Below are positions 16,930 through 26,665 of a DNA stretch of 64,000 nucleotides, one piece after another. Both the position numbers and the translations under genes were made by a program. The first letter of the stretch is position 1; every line of letters starts with the position of its first letter. The notes below the pieces were generated by a model that saw only the letters and a list, made by a program, of their open reading frames with translations, did no database searches and was not told the DNA's origin. This DNA comes from Nitrososphaerota archaeon (GTDB lineage: Archaea > Thermoproteota > Nitrososphaeria_A > Caldarchaeales > Calditenuaceae): assembly GCA_009889515.1 (NCBI GenBank), contig WUQR01000068.1:62001-126000 (forward strand), written 5' to 3'.

Positions 16930-16973
16930 TCAGCTCAACATTAGAACCCTTCTTAACTAATTTTTCTCCGCGG

Positions 16974-18254
16974 CTAGGCCTTCGGCTTTAGAACGGTCCT
17001 CCCCCTCATGTAGGGCTGGAGGACCTCAGGAATCTCAACCGAGCCATCCCTCCTCTGATAATTCTCCAATATCGCAACAATAGTCCTCTCCGTGGCTATG
17101 GCCGTGCTGTTGAGTGTGTGGACATATTTAGTCTCCTCGACGTGGGGTGCCTCCCTATACCTGATCCTAAGCCTCCTAGCCTGGTAGTCCGTGCAGTTGC
17201 TGCAGGAGACAACCTCGCGGTATCTCCCCTGAGCAGGCATCCAAACCTCCAAGTCATACTTCTTGGCCGCTATGGGTCCCAGCTCCCCGACACAGATGTT
17301 AACAACCCTGTAGGGCAGGCCGAGCGACCTGTAGAGCTCCTCAGCATTACTGATCAAGAACTCATGCTCCTCCCAGGACTGGTCCTCCCTGCAGAAGCTG
17401 AACTGCTCTACCTTCTCAAACTGGTGAACCCTGAATATACCCTTAGTATCCTTGCCGTGGGCACCCGCCTCCTTCCTGAAGCACGGGCTCACACCAGCGT
17501 ACCTCAAGGGAAGGATCCTTCCGTCGAGTATTTCATCGGCGTGTAGGCCCGCTATTGCGTGCTCAGCGGTGCCTATGAGGTAGAGGTCCTCCCCCTCAAT
17601 CTTGTAAATCATGTCCTCAAAGTCCTTCAGCGAAATTGCACCCGCTAGTATATCCCTCCTGATCATGTAGGGTGGTTGGATGATCCTGAAGCCCTTGGCG
17701 GCTAGGAAGTCGAGTGCGTAGTTTATGAGTGCTAGGTTCAGGAGGACGATATCGTCGAGAAGGTAGTAGAATCTGGCCCCCGCCACCTTTGCAGCACGCT
17801 CCAGATCGGCCATGGCTAAAATGTTGAGGAGGTCGACGTGGTCTCGCAGATAGTCATCCGAGCGCGGCTCCCCCCAACTCCTAACCACGACATTATCCTC
17901 CTCAGAGGTCCCATCTGGTACAGACTCGTGGGGGATGTTAGGCAGGTTGAAGAGAGTGTCTCTCAGGAAGCCCTCCACCTCCTCCAACTCCTTCTCCAGC
18001 CTCTCAATCTCGACGCCGATCTGGCTGCTCCTCGCCCTCAACTCTTCAACCCTAGCCTCGTCGCCTCTAGCCTTCCCTATCTCGGCCGCGATCCTGTTCC
18101 TCTCATGTCTCAGCTCCTGCAGGCGCTTTATCAAAGCCCTCCTAGCCGCATCCCTCTCAATGATAGTATCCACTATCGAGGGGTCGATGCCCCTCCTCGC
18201 CAGTCCGGCCTTGAAATAATCAGGTCTCTGCCGGATCTGCTTAATGTCTAGCAA
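16974..18254 (-). CDS. serS: Seryl-tRNA synthetase
   Basis: 426 residues from TTG 18254, which gives the family start MLDIKQIRQRPDYF; a TATA box (TTTAAATA on the minus strand) sits about 30 bases upstream, so the longer frame was rejected. The N-terminal coiled-coil arm that holds the tRNA-Ser long arm spans about 30-100. Class II motif 2 is in FRKEAGAHGKDTKG and motif 3 in NSTAIATERTIVAIL. It is the bacterial/eukaryotic-type SerRS, not the rare methanogen type. The promoter lies inside the end of the upstream HD hydrolase gene. Confidence 0.95.
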   Translation of the reverse strand: MLDIKQIRQRPDYFKAGLARRGIDPSIVDTIIERDAARRALIKRLQELRHERNRIAAEIGKARGDEARVEELRARSSQIGVEIERLEKELEEVEGFLRDTLFNLPNIPHESVPDGTSEEDNVVVRSWGEPRSDDYLRDHVDLLNILAMADLERAAKVAGARFYYLLDDIVLLNLALINYALDFLAAKGFRIIQPPYMIRRDILAGAISLKDFEDMIYKIEGEDLYLIGTAEHAIAGLHADEILDGRILPLRYAGVSPCFRKEAGAHGKDTKGIFRVHQFEKVEQFSFCREDQSWEEHEFLISNAEELYRSLGLPYRVVNICVGELGPIAAKKYDLEVWMPAQGRYREVVSCSNCTDYQARRLRIRYREAPHVEETKYVHTLNSTAIATERTIVAILENYQRRDGSVEIPEVLQPYMRGRTVLKPKA

Positions 18255-18280
18255 CCCTAAGAGACTGTCGGTCCAGCTGT

Positions 18281-18288
18281 ATTTAACA
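18281..18288 (-). promoter_or_regulatory. TATA box of serS
   Basis: The minus strand reads TGTTAAATAC around here. Its centre is about 30 bases before TTG 18254 and it partly overlaps the stop of the HD hydrolase gene, giving serS its own promoter and fixing its start. Confidence 0.65.
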
Positions 18289-18825
18289 TAGTTCCGCCTC
18301 TCCGCGGAGTAGGCTCCTGAGGCCTGGGTCTCTGATCTCTTGGAGTGCTGACCGGGTAAACTCCTCTGCCAAGCCCTTCGCAGCCCTCCCCTCTCTCTCA
18401 TAGGCTATGGCCTGAAGCGCCATCTCCAGCTTGTCCAGCTGTTTGACAAGCCTCGCCTCCTCGCTCGACTGAAAAGCATACTCGTTGTATAGCTGAAGTA
18501 TGAGGGCGCCGACTCCCGATGGGACTTTCTCAGCTATCCTCTTCATGGCTTCCTTTTCTGCTTCCACGTAGTCCATGTTCGACCTCTTCTCGCTGGGGGG
18601 TATGTCCCCTGTCACAGCCTCTGCGAGGTCGTGAACTATTGCTATCGCGGCTGTTTTGAACGGGTCTAGGCCCCGCTCCGCTGCGAGGAGCATCGAGAGT
18701 AGTGCGAGGCTGTAGGAGTGGTCGGCTACGGATTCAGGCTCCCTGACACCCCTCCTAACCCAGCCCTCCCTCCTCAACCCCTTAAGCGCCGCAGCCAGCC
18801 CAAAGATGGTGGCTACCCAGCTCAC
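18283..18825 (-). CDS. HD-domain 5'-nucleotidase (YfbR/HDDC2 type)
   Basis: 180 residues. The HD metal-site pattern is complete: ESVADHSYSLALLSM (His), IVHDLAEAVTGDIP (His-Asp) and KQLDKLEMALQA (distal Asp). Family members remove phosphate from deoxynucleoside monophosphates. GTG start, 6 bases after the nop10 stop, so it is the third gene of the aIF2-alpha/nop10 operon. The link between nucleotide turnover and the translation operon is positional only. Confidence 0.88.
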   Translation of the reverse strand: MSWVATIFGLAAALKGLRREGWVRRGVREPESVADHSYSLALLSMLLAAERGLDPFKTAAIAIVHDLAEAVTGDIPPSEKRSNMDYVEAEKEAMKRIAEKVPSGVGALILQLYNEYAFQSSEEARLVKQLDKLEMALQAIAYEREGRAAKGLAEEFTRSALQEIRDPGLRSLLRGEAELC

Positions 18826-18831
18826 TCCACA

Positions 18832-18984
18832 TTAACCTCTCTCCACACCCTCACTGGCTCTCAGCTCACTCTCGCTCAGCATTCTGGAGGGCGGGTGTGG
18901 ATTGACTAGGTCTCCGCCGCATACTGGGCACTTGTCTGTCCGTAACGTGTAGCGCCAGCAGACCGCGCATCTCCGAAGCCTCAT
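18832..18984 (-). CDS. nop10: H/ACA RNP component Nop10
   Basis: 50 residues. The N-terminus MRLRRCAVCWRYTL, then CPVCGG and VNPHPPSR, is the Nop10 signature: a zinc ribbon followed by the NPHPP linker and a C-terminal helix. With Cbf5, Gar1 and L7Ae it forms H/ACA RNPs that make pseudouridine in rRNA. Its ATG overlaps the stop of aIF2-alpha (ATGA), the arrangement known across archaea. One oddity is Trp in place of Gly after the second Cys. Confidence 0.93.
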   Translation of the reverse strand: MRLRRCAVCWRYTLRTDKCPVCGGDLVNPHPPSRMLSESELRASEGVERG

Positions 18985-19763
18985 TTCTTCTCCTCTTCAA
19001 TTGCTGCTACGCCGCCGTGTTCCGACATGATCTGCGCCATCCTGTTCAGCGCCTGTTGTTTAAGCTCTTCCACCCGCTCAGGTGTTGCAGCCTCGACCCT
19101 CAAGAGATACCTCGGCGGGCCTACCACCGTTATTGATAGCTTCTCGCCGCTCCCTGCAAGGTTCATCGCCTCTTGGGCCGCCCTCCTGATAACTTCAACA
19201 CCACTCCTCCCGGCATAGAGCCTGACAAATACTTTCGAGACGCTCACTGTCTTCTTGATCTCTTTCCTACAGAGCTCGACTAGGGCGTCCTTAACCTCTT
19301 TTGGAAGGTTCACCCACTGGGGCACCTCGTCCCCAGAGGCTATGTCCTCCATAAGCCCATACAGGTCTACGTGCCTCTCGGCCGCGGGCTTGACCAGCCC
19401 CTCCTCTATCACCGTCTTGTCAACACCTGTCTTCTCTGCCAGGATTGAGAGCATCTTAGAGACCTTCACGACCCTGTTCCACTCAGCCATCTTCTCAGCC
19501 CTCTCCTTCAGCGTAACCCGCCTCAGCGAAACATCGACCTGGAGGTTCTCAGGCGAGCTCCTAACCACCCTGAAGACCGTCCTCTGACCCTCCCTCAGAT
19601 AGTCCCTGATGTTTCGCACCCACTTCATCGAGATCTCCGAGAGTGGGACGAATGCCTCTAGCCCATCATACTCCTCGAGTCTAACATTAACCCCATGCCT
19701 CATCACCCTAGTGACCGTCCCTATGACCAGCTCTCCCTGTTGAGGAAACCTCTTAACGCTCAC
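18981..19763 (-). CDS. Translation initiation factor 2 subunit alpha
   Basis: 260 residues from the GTG at 19763, preceded by GAGGGA and giving MSVKRFPQQGELV; earlier in-frame starts reach 19784. An S1/OB domain comes first (GELVIGTVTRVMRHGVNVRL, then FVPLSEIS), a helical domain next (about 85-170) and an alpha/beta domain last (SITVVGPPRYLLRVEA). The factor is part of the aIF2 trimer that brings initiator Met-tRNA to the ribosome. It leads the operon with nop10 and the HD hydrolase; the usual partner S27e is not upstream here. Confidence 0.95.
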   Translation of the reverse strand: MSVKRFPQQGELVIGTVTRVMRHGVNVRLEEYDGLEAFVPLSEISMKWVRNIRDYLREGQRTVFRVVRSSPENLQVDVSLRRVTLKERAEKMAEWNRVVKVSKMLSILAEKTGVDKTVIEEGLVKPAAERHVDLYGLMEDIASGDEVPQWVNLPKEVKDALVELCRKEIKKTVSVSKVFVRLYAGRSGVEVIRRAAQEAMNLAGSGEKLSITVVGPPRYLLRVEAATPERVEELKQQALNRMAQIMSEHGGVAAIEEEKK

Positions 19764-19802
19764 TCCCTCAACACCACCCTTCAATTAGGAGACCCTAGGC
19801 TT

Positions 19803-21029
19803 TTAGCCCTTCGACCCCAGGCCGCGCCCCAGCCTCATGTGTGCCTTGACGAGGTGGTGTGCTGCAAGTGCAGCGACGAGTGATACCTCACCAGCCAAGA
19901 CGGTTGCAGCCACTATTTCCGCCATCTTCAGCGCGTTGGCTCCCACAGGGTCGCCCGGCCCCGCCACACCCATCAACTCCAAGGCCGCTCTCTGTGCCGG
20001 CAGCCAAGTCCCTCCGCCGACCGTCCCAAGCTCTAGGCTGGGAAGCGTGACTGAGACGTAGACCCCCTCCTCGAGAGCCTCAACCATCGTGAGGCAGAAG
20101 CTTGACTCGACGACTTGGGCCGGATCTTGGCCGGTTGCGAGGAATATCGCTGCGATTACGTTTGCAGCATGGGCGTTGAAGCCTCCGAGCACCCCAGCCC
20201 TAGCCGAGCCCAGGTAAAACTTTGTCATCGCAACCTTCTCCATCGCCTCGGGTGTCGTCTTGAGTCTTTCTTCAACAATCCTCCGCGGAATCGTGACCTC
20301 AGCCGTTACCGTCTTCCCCCGACCCAGTATCCAGTTGACCGCCGCCGCCTTCTTATCCGTGCAGAGGTTCCCGCTCAGGGCTATGTGTCTGGCCCAAGGG
20401 TTGGCCTCCACTATTTTCTCGGCCACGCGCTCCGCCCCCCGGGTTACCATGTTCATGCCCATGGCGTCGCCTGTCCTAGCCTCTATCCTGAGAAAGAGGT
20501 ATCTTCCTACGACGAATGGCTTTAGGTCGAGCATCTCGCCGTGGCGCGTTGTCTCGCCGAACGCCTCCTTGAGCCTCTCCTGCTCCCTCCTCACCCAGCC
20601 TGCAAGCTCCACACTATGCTTCACGCTGGGCGTCTCGAAGACGGGCGCTCTGGTCATCGCGTCGGCGACGACAGCTGCACTGGCGCCCCCAGCCTCCCTC
20701 ACAGCGGCGCAACCTCTGTTCACACTGGCGACCAGAGCGCCCTCGGTCGTGGCGAGGGGGACATAGTATTCGCCGCGAGCGTATGTGCCCTCGACCTTTA
20801 TGGGCCCAGCAACGCCTACAGGAATGCTCACAGCGCCGATCGTGTTCTCGCAGTTCCTCCCTACTATCTGGTCGAAGGGAAGGTCTGACTTGAGTGCCGA
20901 GAGGTCCTTACCCAGCCTCTTCTCTAGAAACCTCCTCCTAGCCTCCGTCGCCTTCACACTGCTTCCGAGAAGCTCGTCCAGCTTGTAGAGGGCGATCTCC
21001 CCCCTCTCAAGCGCTTCCTCTACATCCAT
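19803..21029 (-). CDS. hmgA: HMG-CoA reductase (class I)
   Basis: 408 residues from ATG 21029, which a TATA box at 21055-21060 favours; GTG 21038 is also in frame. It makes mevalonate for isoprenoid lipids. The catalytic residues are visible: Glu in TTEGALVAS, Lys in LCTDKKAAAVNW, Asp in GQDPAQVVESS and the C-terminal His in AAHHLVKAHM. DAMGMNMVT is the NADPH-site pattern of class I. No other mevalonate gene is adjacent. Confidence 0.95.
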   Translation of the reverse strand: MDVEEALERGEIALYKLDELLGSSVKATEARRRFLEKRLGKDLSALKSDLPFDQIVGRNCENTIGAVSIPVGVAGPIKVEGTYARGEYYVPLATTEGALVASVNRGCAAVREAGGASAAVVADAMTRAPVFETPSVKHSVELAGWVRREQERLKEAFGETTRHGEMLDLKPFVVGRYLFLRIEARTGDAMGMNMVTRGAERVAEKIVEANPWARHIALSGNLCTDKKAAAVNWILGRGKTVTAEVTIPRRIVEERLKTTPEAMEKVAMTKFYLGSARAGVLGGFNAHAANVIAAIFLATGQDPAQVVESSFCLTMVEALEEGVYVSVTLPSLELGTVGGGTWLPAQRAALELMGVAGPGDPVGANALKMAEIVAATVLAGEVSLVAALAAHHLVKAHMRLGRGLGSKG

Positions 21030-21054
21030 ACCCCACACATCCTGCCCGGCGCGG

Positions 21055-21060
21055 CTTATA
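21055..21060 (-). promoter_or_regulatory. TATA box of hmgA
   Basis: TATAAG on the minus strand, about 27 bases upstream of ATG 21029, indicating a leaderless transcript and deciding the start. It lies against the stop of the DNA ligase gene, so hmgA is transcribed on its own. Confidence 0.65.
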
Positions 21061-21061
21061 G

Positions 21062-22660
21062 TTATGCCGGGTCAACGTCGTCTATGGGCCGCCCCTTCTT
21101 CTCAAACTGCCTCTGATACAGGGTCCTGAGGCGTTGGAGTGTGTCGACCTCTAGTGGACCTTTGTCGCTCCTTATTCTGACTATCCTGGCGAACCTGAGG
21201 GCGAGGCCACTCTCGTAGTGTGGGCTCTTCTGAATCTCGTTGTAGGCGACCTCGACGACTATCTCGGGCCTAACCGTGACTCCCCACTCTGTCTCACCCG
21301 TCTTTATCGAGAGGAGCCGCTCAGTCATTTGTTGGAATTCCTCATCTGTCAGACCCTTAAACGTCTTCCCCACGACGGCGAAGCTGCCTGTCTCCTCGTC
21401 GAGGACGGCGAGGTGGTAGTTGCTCAGCCACCCCTTCCTCCTGCCATGCCCCCACTCCGCCGCGACTATCACCACGTCGAGCCTATCGGCTGGCTTCAGC
21501 TTAAGCCACTTAGCCCCCCTCCTCCCCGGTGTGTAGATGCTCCTAAGATCCTTCGCAACGACTCCCTCATGCCCCTGCTCCAAAACCCGTTTCAGGAACT
21601 CTTCTGCGGTGGCCGGGTCTCTAACCACGAGGCGGGGAGCGAGTATGTCCTGCTTGACGATTGACTCAAGCCTCCTACGCCTCTCCTCGTAGGGCTTGTC
21701 TATCAGGACCTCGCCGTCGATGTATAGCGCGTCGAATATCCAGAGCTTCAGTGGCAGCCTCCTAACTGCCTCCAGCACATCCCTCTCCCTGCCAACCCTC
21801 CGCATGGTCTCTTGGAATGGCATGGCCCTGCCTGTCTCGTCTACGGCTACAACCTCGCCGTCAAGAACAGCTGAGCCCGCAGACACAGCCCCGCGGACAA
21901 TCTCCACAACGTCCGGAACCCTCTCGGTAATATCGGTTAGGCGCCGGGTATAGATCCTGACCCTCTGGCCCTCCAAGTGTATCTGCACCCTAACGCCGTC
22001 GTATTTCGGCTCTAAGCTAGTTACGCCCCCGTGAATTGTAATAGCATCCTCGACCCTGTCGCACATCTCCGCGAGCATCGGTCTCACCGGCTGGAAGAGA
22101 CGGAGCTCGACGCCCCTTAGCTCACCGGCGACGGCCAGCCTCACGAGCTCGCCGATATCGTTCACAAGCATGTCCACCCTCCTCACAAACTCTGGGTCCG
22201 CCCCGGTCATGAATGCGACAGCCTCGAGCATCAAGCCGTGGTTAACGCCGTGCCTCATCTCGCCTGAGAGAATTCTCAAAACCCATTCAAGCTCATCCCT
22301 ACTACACCTCTGGAAGATGGACTGTAGGACAGCCACCCTCCTAGCCCGCGAGCCAGACCCCTCCATCGAGGCTATGGCCCTGAGCGAGGACCACAGGTCT
22401 TGGAGCGTGAGAGGCTCCTGAACGAGGGTCGAGGTTGGCCTCTGGTTGAGCGCCTCACTGATGGTTGACCAGCCGACACTCAGCGGCCTCCTCCCCCTGA
22501 CATCTGGCGGCAGACCAAGCAGGAGATACGTAGCTATCTTCGCGTCCCCTGGCGACAGCCTCCTCAGATACTCAGAGAGAAGCCTAACCTTTGCATTCCT
22601 ACTACTCGTCGCCTCGAGAGACCTGCAAAGCTCCGCAAGCTCGCTGAAACTGGAGCCCAC
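21062..22660 (-). CDS. lig: ATP-dependent DNA ligase
   Basis: 532 residues, slightly short for archaeal ligase I. The N-terminal DNA-binding domain (about 1-190) is followed by the adenylation domain with the active-site Lys219 in EPKYDGVR, DGEVVAVD, WIFDALYIDGE and the motif V region EGVVAKD, then KWLKLKP and the OB domain. It seals Okazaki fragments and repair nicks. It lies upstream of hmgA on the same strand; hmgA keeps its own promoter. The family and completeness are clear. Confidence 0.95.
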   Translation of the reverse strand: MGSSFSELAELCRSLEATSSRNAKVRLLSEYLRRLSPGDAKIATYLLLGLPPDVRGRRPLSVGWSTISEALNQRPTSTLVQEPLTLQDLWSSLRAIASMEGSGSRARRVAVLQSIFQRCSRDELEWVLRILSGEMRHGVNHGLMLEAVAFMTGADPEFVRRVDMLVNDIGELVRLAVAGELRGVELRLFQPVRPMLAEMCDRVEDAITIHGGVTSLEPKYDGVRVQIHLEGQRVRIYTRRLTDITERVPDVVEIVRGAVSAGSAVLDGEVVAVDETGRAMPFQETMRRVGRERDVLEAVRRLPLKLWIFDALYIDGEVLIDKPYEERRRRLESIVKQDILAPRLVVRDPATAEEFLKRVLEQGHEGVVAKDLRSIYTPGRRGAKWLKLKPADRLDVVIVAAEWGHGRRKGWLSNYHLAVLDEETGSFAVVGKTFKGLTDEEFQQMTERLLSIKTGETEWGVTVRPEIVVEVAYNEIQKSPHYESGLALRFARIVRIRSDKGPLEVDTLQRLRTLYQRQFEKKGRPIDDVDPA

Positions 22661-22795
22661 CAGCCACTAGAATGGGCCCCGCCGCTATTATACAGGCTCT
22701 CCCCTCCAGCCCCCACCCCATCCCCCAGGTGATACCCGCCGTGGATGGGAAGGGATAGTCTTTTATCACCCCGTGATGCGGGTTTATGGCAGTGG

Positions 22796-23299
22796 TTGGT
22801 TAGACCAGAGACGGCCCCGCGCGATATAGGCGTCGTCATCAGGCCAGTTAGGGAGGAGGAGATTCTAACAATCATGAACATCAACAGGATATGCCTCCCA
22901 GAGAACTACTCTTACTCCTTCTTCTACTCCATCTTCAAGAGTAATCCTGAGAGCTTCCTAGTAGCGGATGTGGAAGGAGTAATCGCGGGTTATGTCATGT
23001 GTAGGGTCGAGTGGGGAGGCTCCAAGATAGATACGCTGAGGCTTCGCAAGCTGGGGCACATAGTCTCGATTGCAGTGTTGCCAGAGTTTCGCAGGAGAGG
23101 TATTGGGAGGGCGCTTATGCTGGAGGCGCTCAACGTGTTGAGAAACGTCTACGGGTGCGACGAGGTCTACCTAGAGGTGCGGGTAACCAACACCCAGGCA
23201 ATAAACCTCTACTACTCTCTCGGATTCAAAGTAACGCGGGTCGCCAAAAACTACTATATCGATGGAGAAGACGCATATGTCATGGCCCTCAAATTCTAG
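22796..23299 (+). CDS. Ribosomal-type N-acetyltransferase (Ard1/RimI GNAT)
   Basis: 167 residues from TTG 22796; CTTTTATC at 22758-22765 would be its TATA box, about 30 bases before. ATG 22745 is upstream of that and less likely. The GNAT core is clear: LPENYSYSFFYSIF, GYVMCRVEWG, the acetyl-CoA loop VLPEFRRRGIGRALM and VRVTNTQAINLYYSLGF, all as in the Sulfolobus Ard1. It acetylates protein N-termini. The 3' end overlaps the convergent small gene by 4 bases. Confidence 0.9.
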   Translation: MVRPETAPRDIGVVIRPVREEEILTIMNINRICLPENYSYSFFYSIFKSNPESFLVADVEGVIAGYVMCRVEWGGSKIDTLRLRKLGHIVSIAVLPEFRRRGIGRALMLEALNVLRNVYGCDEVYLEVRVTNTQAINLYYSLGFKVTRVAKNYYIDGEDAYVMALKF

Positions 23300-23619
23300 A
23301 AAGGCCCGAGCCCATGCTCCTTAACCCTGAGGACAAGCACGCTCACATGGTTGGGCTCAAGCGACACACTGTCCCCGAATGAATACTTCCCCGACACTCT
23401 GTCAACATGAATGTACCGTCCACCGGGTGGCGCCGCATCCTTCACGTAGTAGACTATGAAGCCCCCTAGCACACCCCCCGTTACAATGAAATAAGCCCTA
23501 TCAGATTCCGAGTAGTTCAGGAGGGAGAGAGGAAGAGATGATGCCAGAAGAACAATATCCGTCAGGCTCTCCAGCAATACCTTGATGACGGTCGGCCGCG
23601 GCTCTCCAGCTCCTGCCAT
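23296..23619 (-). CDS. Conserved small protein, unknown
   Basis: 107 residues from ATG 23619; a TTTTTATC box about 27 bases upstream makes this start better than the longest frame. The sequence is mixed alpha/beta with a hydrophobic central stretch (VTGGVLGGFIVYYV) and no catalytic motif. It follows the sugar nucleotidyltransferase on the same strand by 49 bases but has its own promoter. I recognise no family. Confidence 0.6.
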   Translation of the reverse strand: MAGAGEPRPTVIKVLLESLTDIVLLASSLPLSLLNYSESDRAYFIVTGGVLGGFIVYYVKDAAPPGGRYIHVDRVSGKYSFGDSVSLEPNHVSVLVLRVKEHGLGPF

Positions 23620-23668
23620 ACTTAGACTCGTCCCCTCTCCAGATAAAAACGTTGAGCCGCTAGCGGAT

Positions 23669-24394
23669 TCAACCCTTAGCCCCGGCTCCACCAATGCTGG
23701 TCAGAAACTTCTCAACCTCTTCTAAATCTTTGTGGGTCTCTATGCTCTTCCAGAAGACATTACTGAATGGAACCGCCCTCAGCCTGCCCAGAGATGAGAG
23801 CTTGGGCAGGACGTCTATCTCGAGAGAGCCGCGCTCAGGCAGAAAATCGAAGATCTCACCAGTAAACCCGTAGACCCCAGCGTTTATCCAGTAGTCCTGA
23901 ATTACCGGCTTCTCCCTAAACTCTTGCACCAGATGTGTCTTTGGGTCGAACTTGACTATGCCGTAAATGGAGGGCAGGGGGACGAGGCTTATGGCGCCAA
24001 CCGCGTCTCCAAGAGCCTCCATGGTCATCACTGGGTTGATATTGGTTATTATGTCGCCGTTAATCACGAGTATCCTATCCTCACCGCTGCAAAGCCTCTC
24101 AGCATTCTTCAACCCGCCGGCCGTGCCTAGCAGCTCCTTCTCAATGGAGTAGTGTATCTCGACCCCCATGCTGGAGCCGTCTCCGAACTTCTCAACAAAC
24201 TTCTCGGCAAGATAGCCCACGCAGAAGACTATCCGCTTAAACCCATGCCTGATGAGCCACTCGAGCTGCCACTCAGCAATCACCTTCCCACCAACCTCTA
24301 TGAGGGGTTTAGGAGTCTTGTCAGTCAAGGGTCTTAAACGCTTCCCCAAACCACCTGCGAGGATGAGAGCTATCAACCGCTCATCAACCTTCAA
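23669..24394 (-). CDS. Sugar-phosphate nucleotidyltransferase
   Basis: 241 residues, only the catalytic domain. ALILAGGLGKRLRPLTDKTPKPLIEVGGK is the nucleotide-binding signature (first 20 residues decisive), followed by GTAGGL, VINGD (metal Asp), EFREKP and NAGVYGF. It transfers a nucleotide to a hexose 1-phosphate, giving dTDP-glucose, UDP-glucose or GDP-mannose; the form without a beta-helix is common for GDP-mannose or related pathways. A PMT-type mannosyltransferase at 27.5 kb could use such sugars after transfer to lipid. The base specificity is unknown. Confidence 0.88.
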   Translation of the reverse strand: MKVDERLIALILAGGLGKRLRPLTDKTPKPLIEVGGKVIAEWQLEWLIRHGFKRIVFCVGYLAEKFVEKFGDGSSMGVEIHYSIEKELLGTAGGLKNAERLCSGEDRILVINGDIITNINPVMTMEALGDAVGAISLVPLPSIYGIVKFDPKTHLVQEFREKPVIQDYWINAGVYGFTGEIFDFLPERGSLEIDVLPKLSSLGRLRAVPFSNVFWKSIETHKDLEEVEKFLTSIGGAGAKG

Positions 24395-24424
24395 AAGCCC
24401 TATGGGCCTCGTCGTAAAGAATCT

Positions 24425-25870
24425 TTATCTCAAAACCCTGAACCGGGGGCCGCTCGCCGTATCCTCCACTTGGATGCCAGCCTCCCTCAACGCCTCCCTT
24501 ATCATGTCCGCCACCTTGAACTCCCCCGCCCTCCTAAACTCCTCCCTCAGCCTCAAAATCCTATCAACCACGAGATAGAGCCTCTCTCCATCACCCTTCA
24601 GCTCAGGCGGCTTAAGGCCTAGGACCTCGAACACGTCTGCGAGGGCTTGTTTAGCCTTTTCCAAGTCTCCGCTGGTTGGAGTCTTTGTCGAGTCTAGGAG
24701 TGCGTTCACTGTTTTGACGAGTTCCATCAGGTATGCGGAGGCGTGGGGGGTGTTGAGGTCCTCGCTGAGGCTGGCCATGAAACCCTCAAAGATGCTGTCA
24801 ACCCTGCCGGCAAACTCTCCGCTCGGCTTACCCTCCACACCACCCTCCACTAGGGCCTCGAGAACCCTCGCATAGCACCCCTCCACCCTCCTCCTGATCT
24901 CCACGAACTGGTCCATAACACCCTCAGAATAGTCCAGAGGGGCTCTGTAATGGGCGCTGAGGATGAAGAGCCTGATGTCGTTGGCCGTGTATCTCCTCAA
25001 AGCGTCTTTTATCGAGACATAGTTGCCGAGGCTCTTAGACATCCTCTCACCATTAACGGTCAAGTAGCCCACATGGACCCAATACTTCACGAAGGGCCTC
25101 TTACCTGTGATGCACTCCGACTGGGCTATCTCGTTCTCGTGGTGTGGGAAGATCAGGTCCTGTCCGCCGCCGTGTATGTCGAGCTGTTCTCCGAGATGTT
25201 TTATGCTCATTATGCTGCACTCTATATGCCAGCCCGGGAACCCCTCGCCCCAGGGACTATTCCATTTCAAGAGGTAGCCGGACTCAGCCTTCTTCCACAG
25301 CGCAAAGTCCGCCGGATTTCTCTTCCCCGGTGCGGGCTCGACCCTATGCTTGACTAGCTCCTCCCTCCTGACCCCCGAGAGCTGCCCATAATTCTCATAA
25401 CTTGAGACGTCGAAGTAGATGTTCCCGTCCACGACGTAGGCGTGTCCCTTCTCTATCAGCTTGCTGATTGCCTCCCACATATCTACGATATGCATCGTTG
25501 CGCGGGGCTGTATCGTCGGCCTCCTGATGTTGAGCCTGTCCATGTCGCTGAAGAAGCTGAACATGTATTTGTCGACGAGCTCCATCGGCGCGAGCCTCTC
25601 CCTCTCCGCACCCACCAAGATCCTATCAACCTGAGTGTCCTCCCTGAGATGCCCCACATCGGTTATATTCCTCACATACTTGACCCGGTAGCCTAGAAAT
25701 GTTAGAAAGCGGTACAAGACGTCGAAGACTATATAGGTCTTAGCGTGGCCCAAGTGGGCGAGGTCCTGCACAGTGGGGCCGCAGACGTACATCTTGACGT
25801 GGGGCGGGTCTAGGGGTTCAAAGGCCTCCACAGACCGGCTGAGAGTATTGTAGATTCTCAGAGACCGCAT
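24425..25870 (-). CDS. cysS: Cysteinyl-tRNA synthetase
   Basis: 481 residues from ATG 25870, giving [17 protein letters not shown] as in the family and preceded by a purine-rich GGGGAGGG. Class I signatures are HLGH in [11 protein letters not shown] and RMSKS in [10 protein letters not shown]; the zinc site is formed by the Cys in YVCGPTVQ, by ECS and by HHENE. The C-terminal helical domain binds the anticodon. It charges tRNA-Cys directly, so the SepRS/SepCysS route is not required. Confidence 0.95.
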   Translation of the reverse strand: MRSLRIYNTLSRSVEAFEPLDPPHVKMYVCGPTVQDLAHLGHAKTYIVFDVLYRFLTFLGYRVKYVRNITDVGHLREDTQVDRILVGAERERLAPMELVDKYMFSFFSDMDRLNIRRPTIQPRATMHIVDMWEAISKLIEKGHAYVVDGNIYFDVSSYENYGQLSGVRREELVKHRVEPAPGKRNPADFALWKKAESGYLLKWNSPWGEGFPGWHIECSIMSIKHLGEQLDIHGGGQDLIFPHHENEIAQSECITGKRPFVKYWVHVGYLTVNGERMSKSLGNYVSIKDALRRYTANDIRLFILSAHYRAPLDYSEGVMDQFVEIRRRVEGCYARVLEALVEGGVEGKPSGEFAGRVDSIFEGFMASLSEDLNTPHASAYLMELVKTVNALLDSTKTPTSGDLEKAKQALADVFEVLGLKPPELKGDGERLYLVVDRILRLREEFRRAGEFKVADMIREALREAGIQVEDTASGPRFRVLR

Positions 25871-26010
25871 CCTCGAGCATCCCTCCCCTACCCATCCACC
25901 CCACTCCTTCAAATAATCCTTTACACCCACATACTCGATTAGCGGTAGCTAGGCACTTAACCCACACTGGCCTACGCAATGATTTAAAATCTGACCGGCT
26001 CCACCATCAG

Positions 26011-26538
26011 TTGGGTGGATGCGTGAGGGCGCGGAGTGCTGGAATACTCCTCTACCGGCGGAATGGCGCCCGTATTGAGGTGTTGCTCGTCCATCCTGGG
26101 GGGCCGTTCTGGTCGGGGAAGGATGAGGGTGCATGGTCCATACCTAAGGGTCTCGTAGAGGAGGGTGAGGACCCGTTAGAAACCGCTAAGAGGGAGTTCA
26201 AGGAGGAGACGGGCTTCGAGGTGGATGGCGAATTCATAAGCCTAGGGGAGGTGCGCCTCGCCAGCGGAAAGATAATCCAAGCATGGGCCCTTGAAGGCAA
26301 CATCGACGCCGAAAAAGTCACAAGCAACAAATTCGCGATGGAGTGGCCCAAAGGCTCGGGGAAGACTCAAGAGTTCCCCGAGGTAGACAAGGCGGCCTGG
26401 TTCAGCCTGGAGGAGGCAGCCAAGAAAATCCATAAGGGTCAGCTCGAACTCCTAAACCGACTCAAAAAACACCTCCAAGAGATGGGAGACGGAGAGAAGG
26501 TAGCTGAAGGACAACAGCCACTCGACAGATTCTTCTAA
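26011..26538 (+). CDS. Nudix hydrolase
   Basis: 175 residues. The Nudix box is complete, GLVEEGEDPLETAKREFKEE followed by TGF, preceded by SAGILLYRR and GAWSIPKG. Such enzymes hydrolyse nucleoside diphosphates linked to another group (oxidised dNTPs, ADP-sugars, dinucleoside polyphosphates). The start is TTG 26011, about 27 bases after ATTTAAAA at 25982-25989; GTG 26023 is also possible. The C-terminal QQPLDRFF is unusual and could be a PIP-like peptide for binding the PCNA clamp, which is inference. Confidence 0.9.
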   Translation: MGGCVRARSAGILLYRRNGARIEVLLVHPGGPFWSGKDEGAWSIPKGLVEEGEDPLETAKREFKEETGFEVDGEFISLGEVRLASGKIIQAWALEGNIDAEKVTSNKFAMEWPKGSGKTQEFPEVDKAAWFSLEEAAKKIHKGQLELLNRLKKHLQEMGDGEKVAEGQQPLDRFF

Positions 26539-26665
26539 AATCACTTGAAAAGAGCCTGCTAAATCGTCTCAAGGGTCTTCCCCGGTTAGACGTATAGTAT
26601 TTATCACACCCCTCTTTATTGATGGCTTTGCGGGTTCCAACTCTCACTGGAGGACTGCATATCAG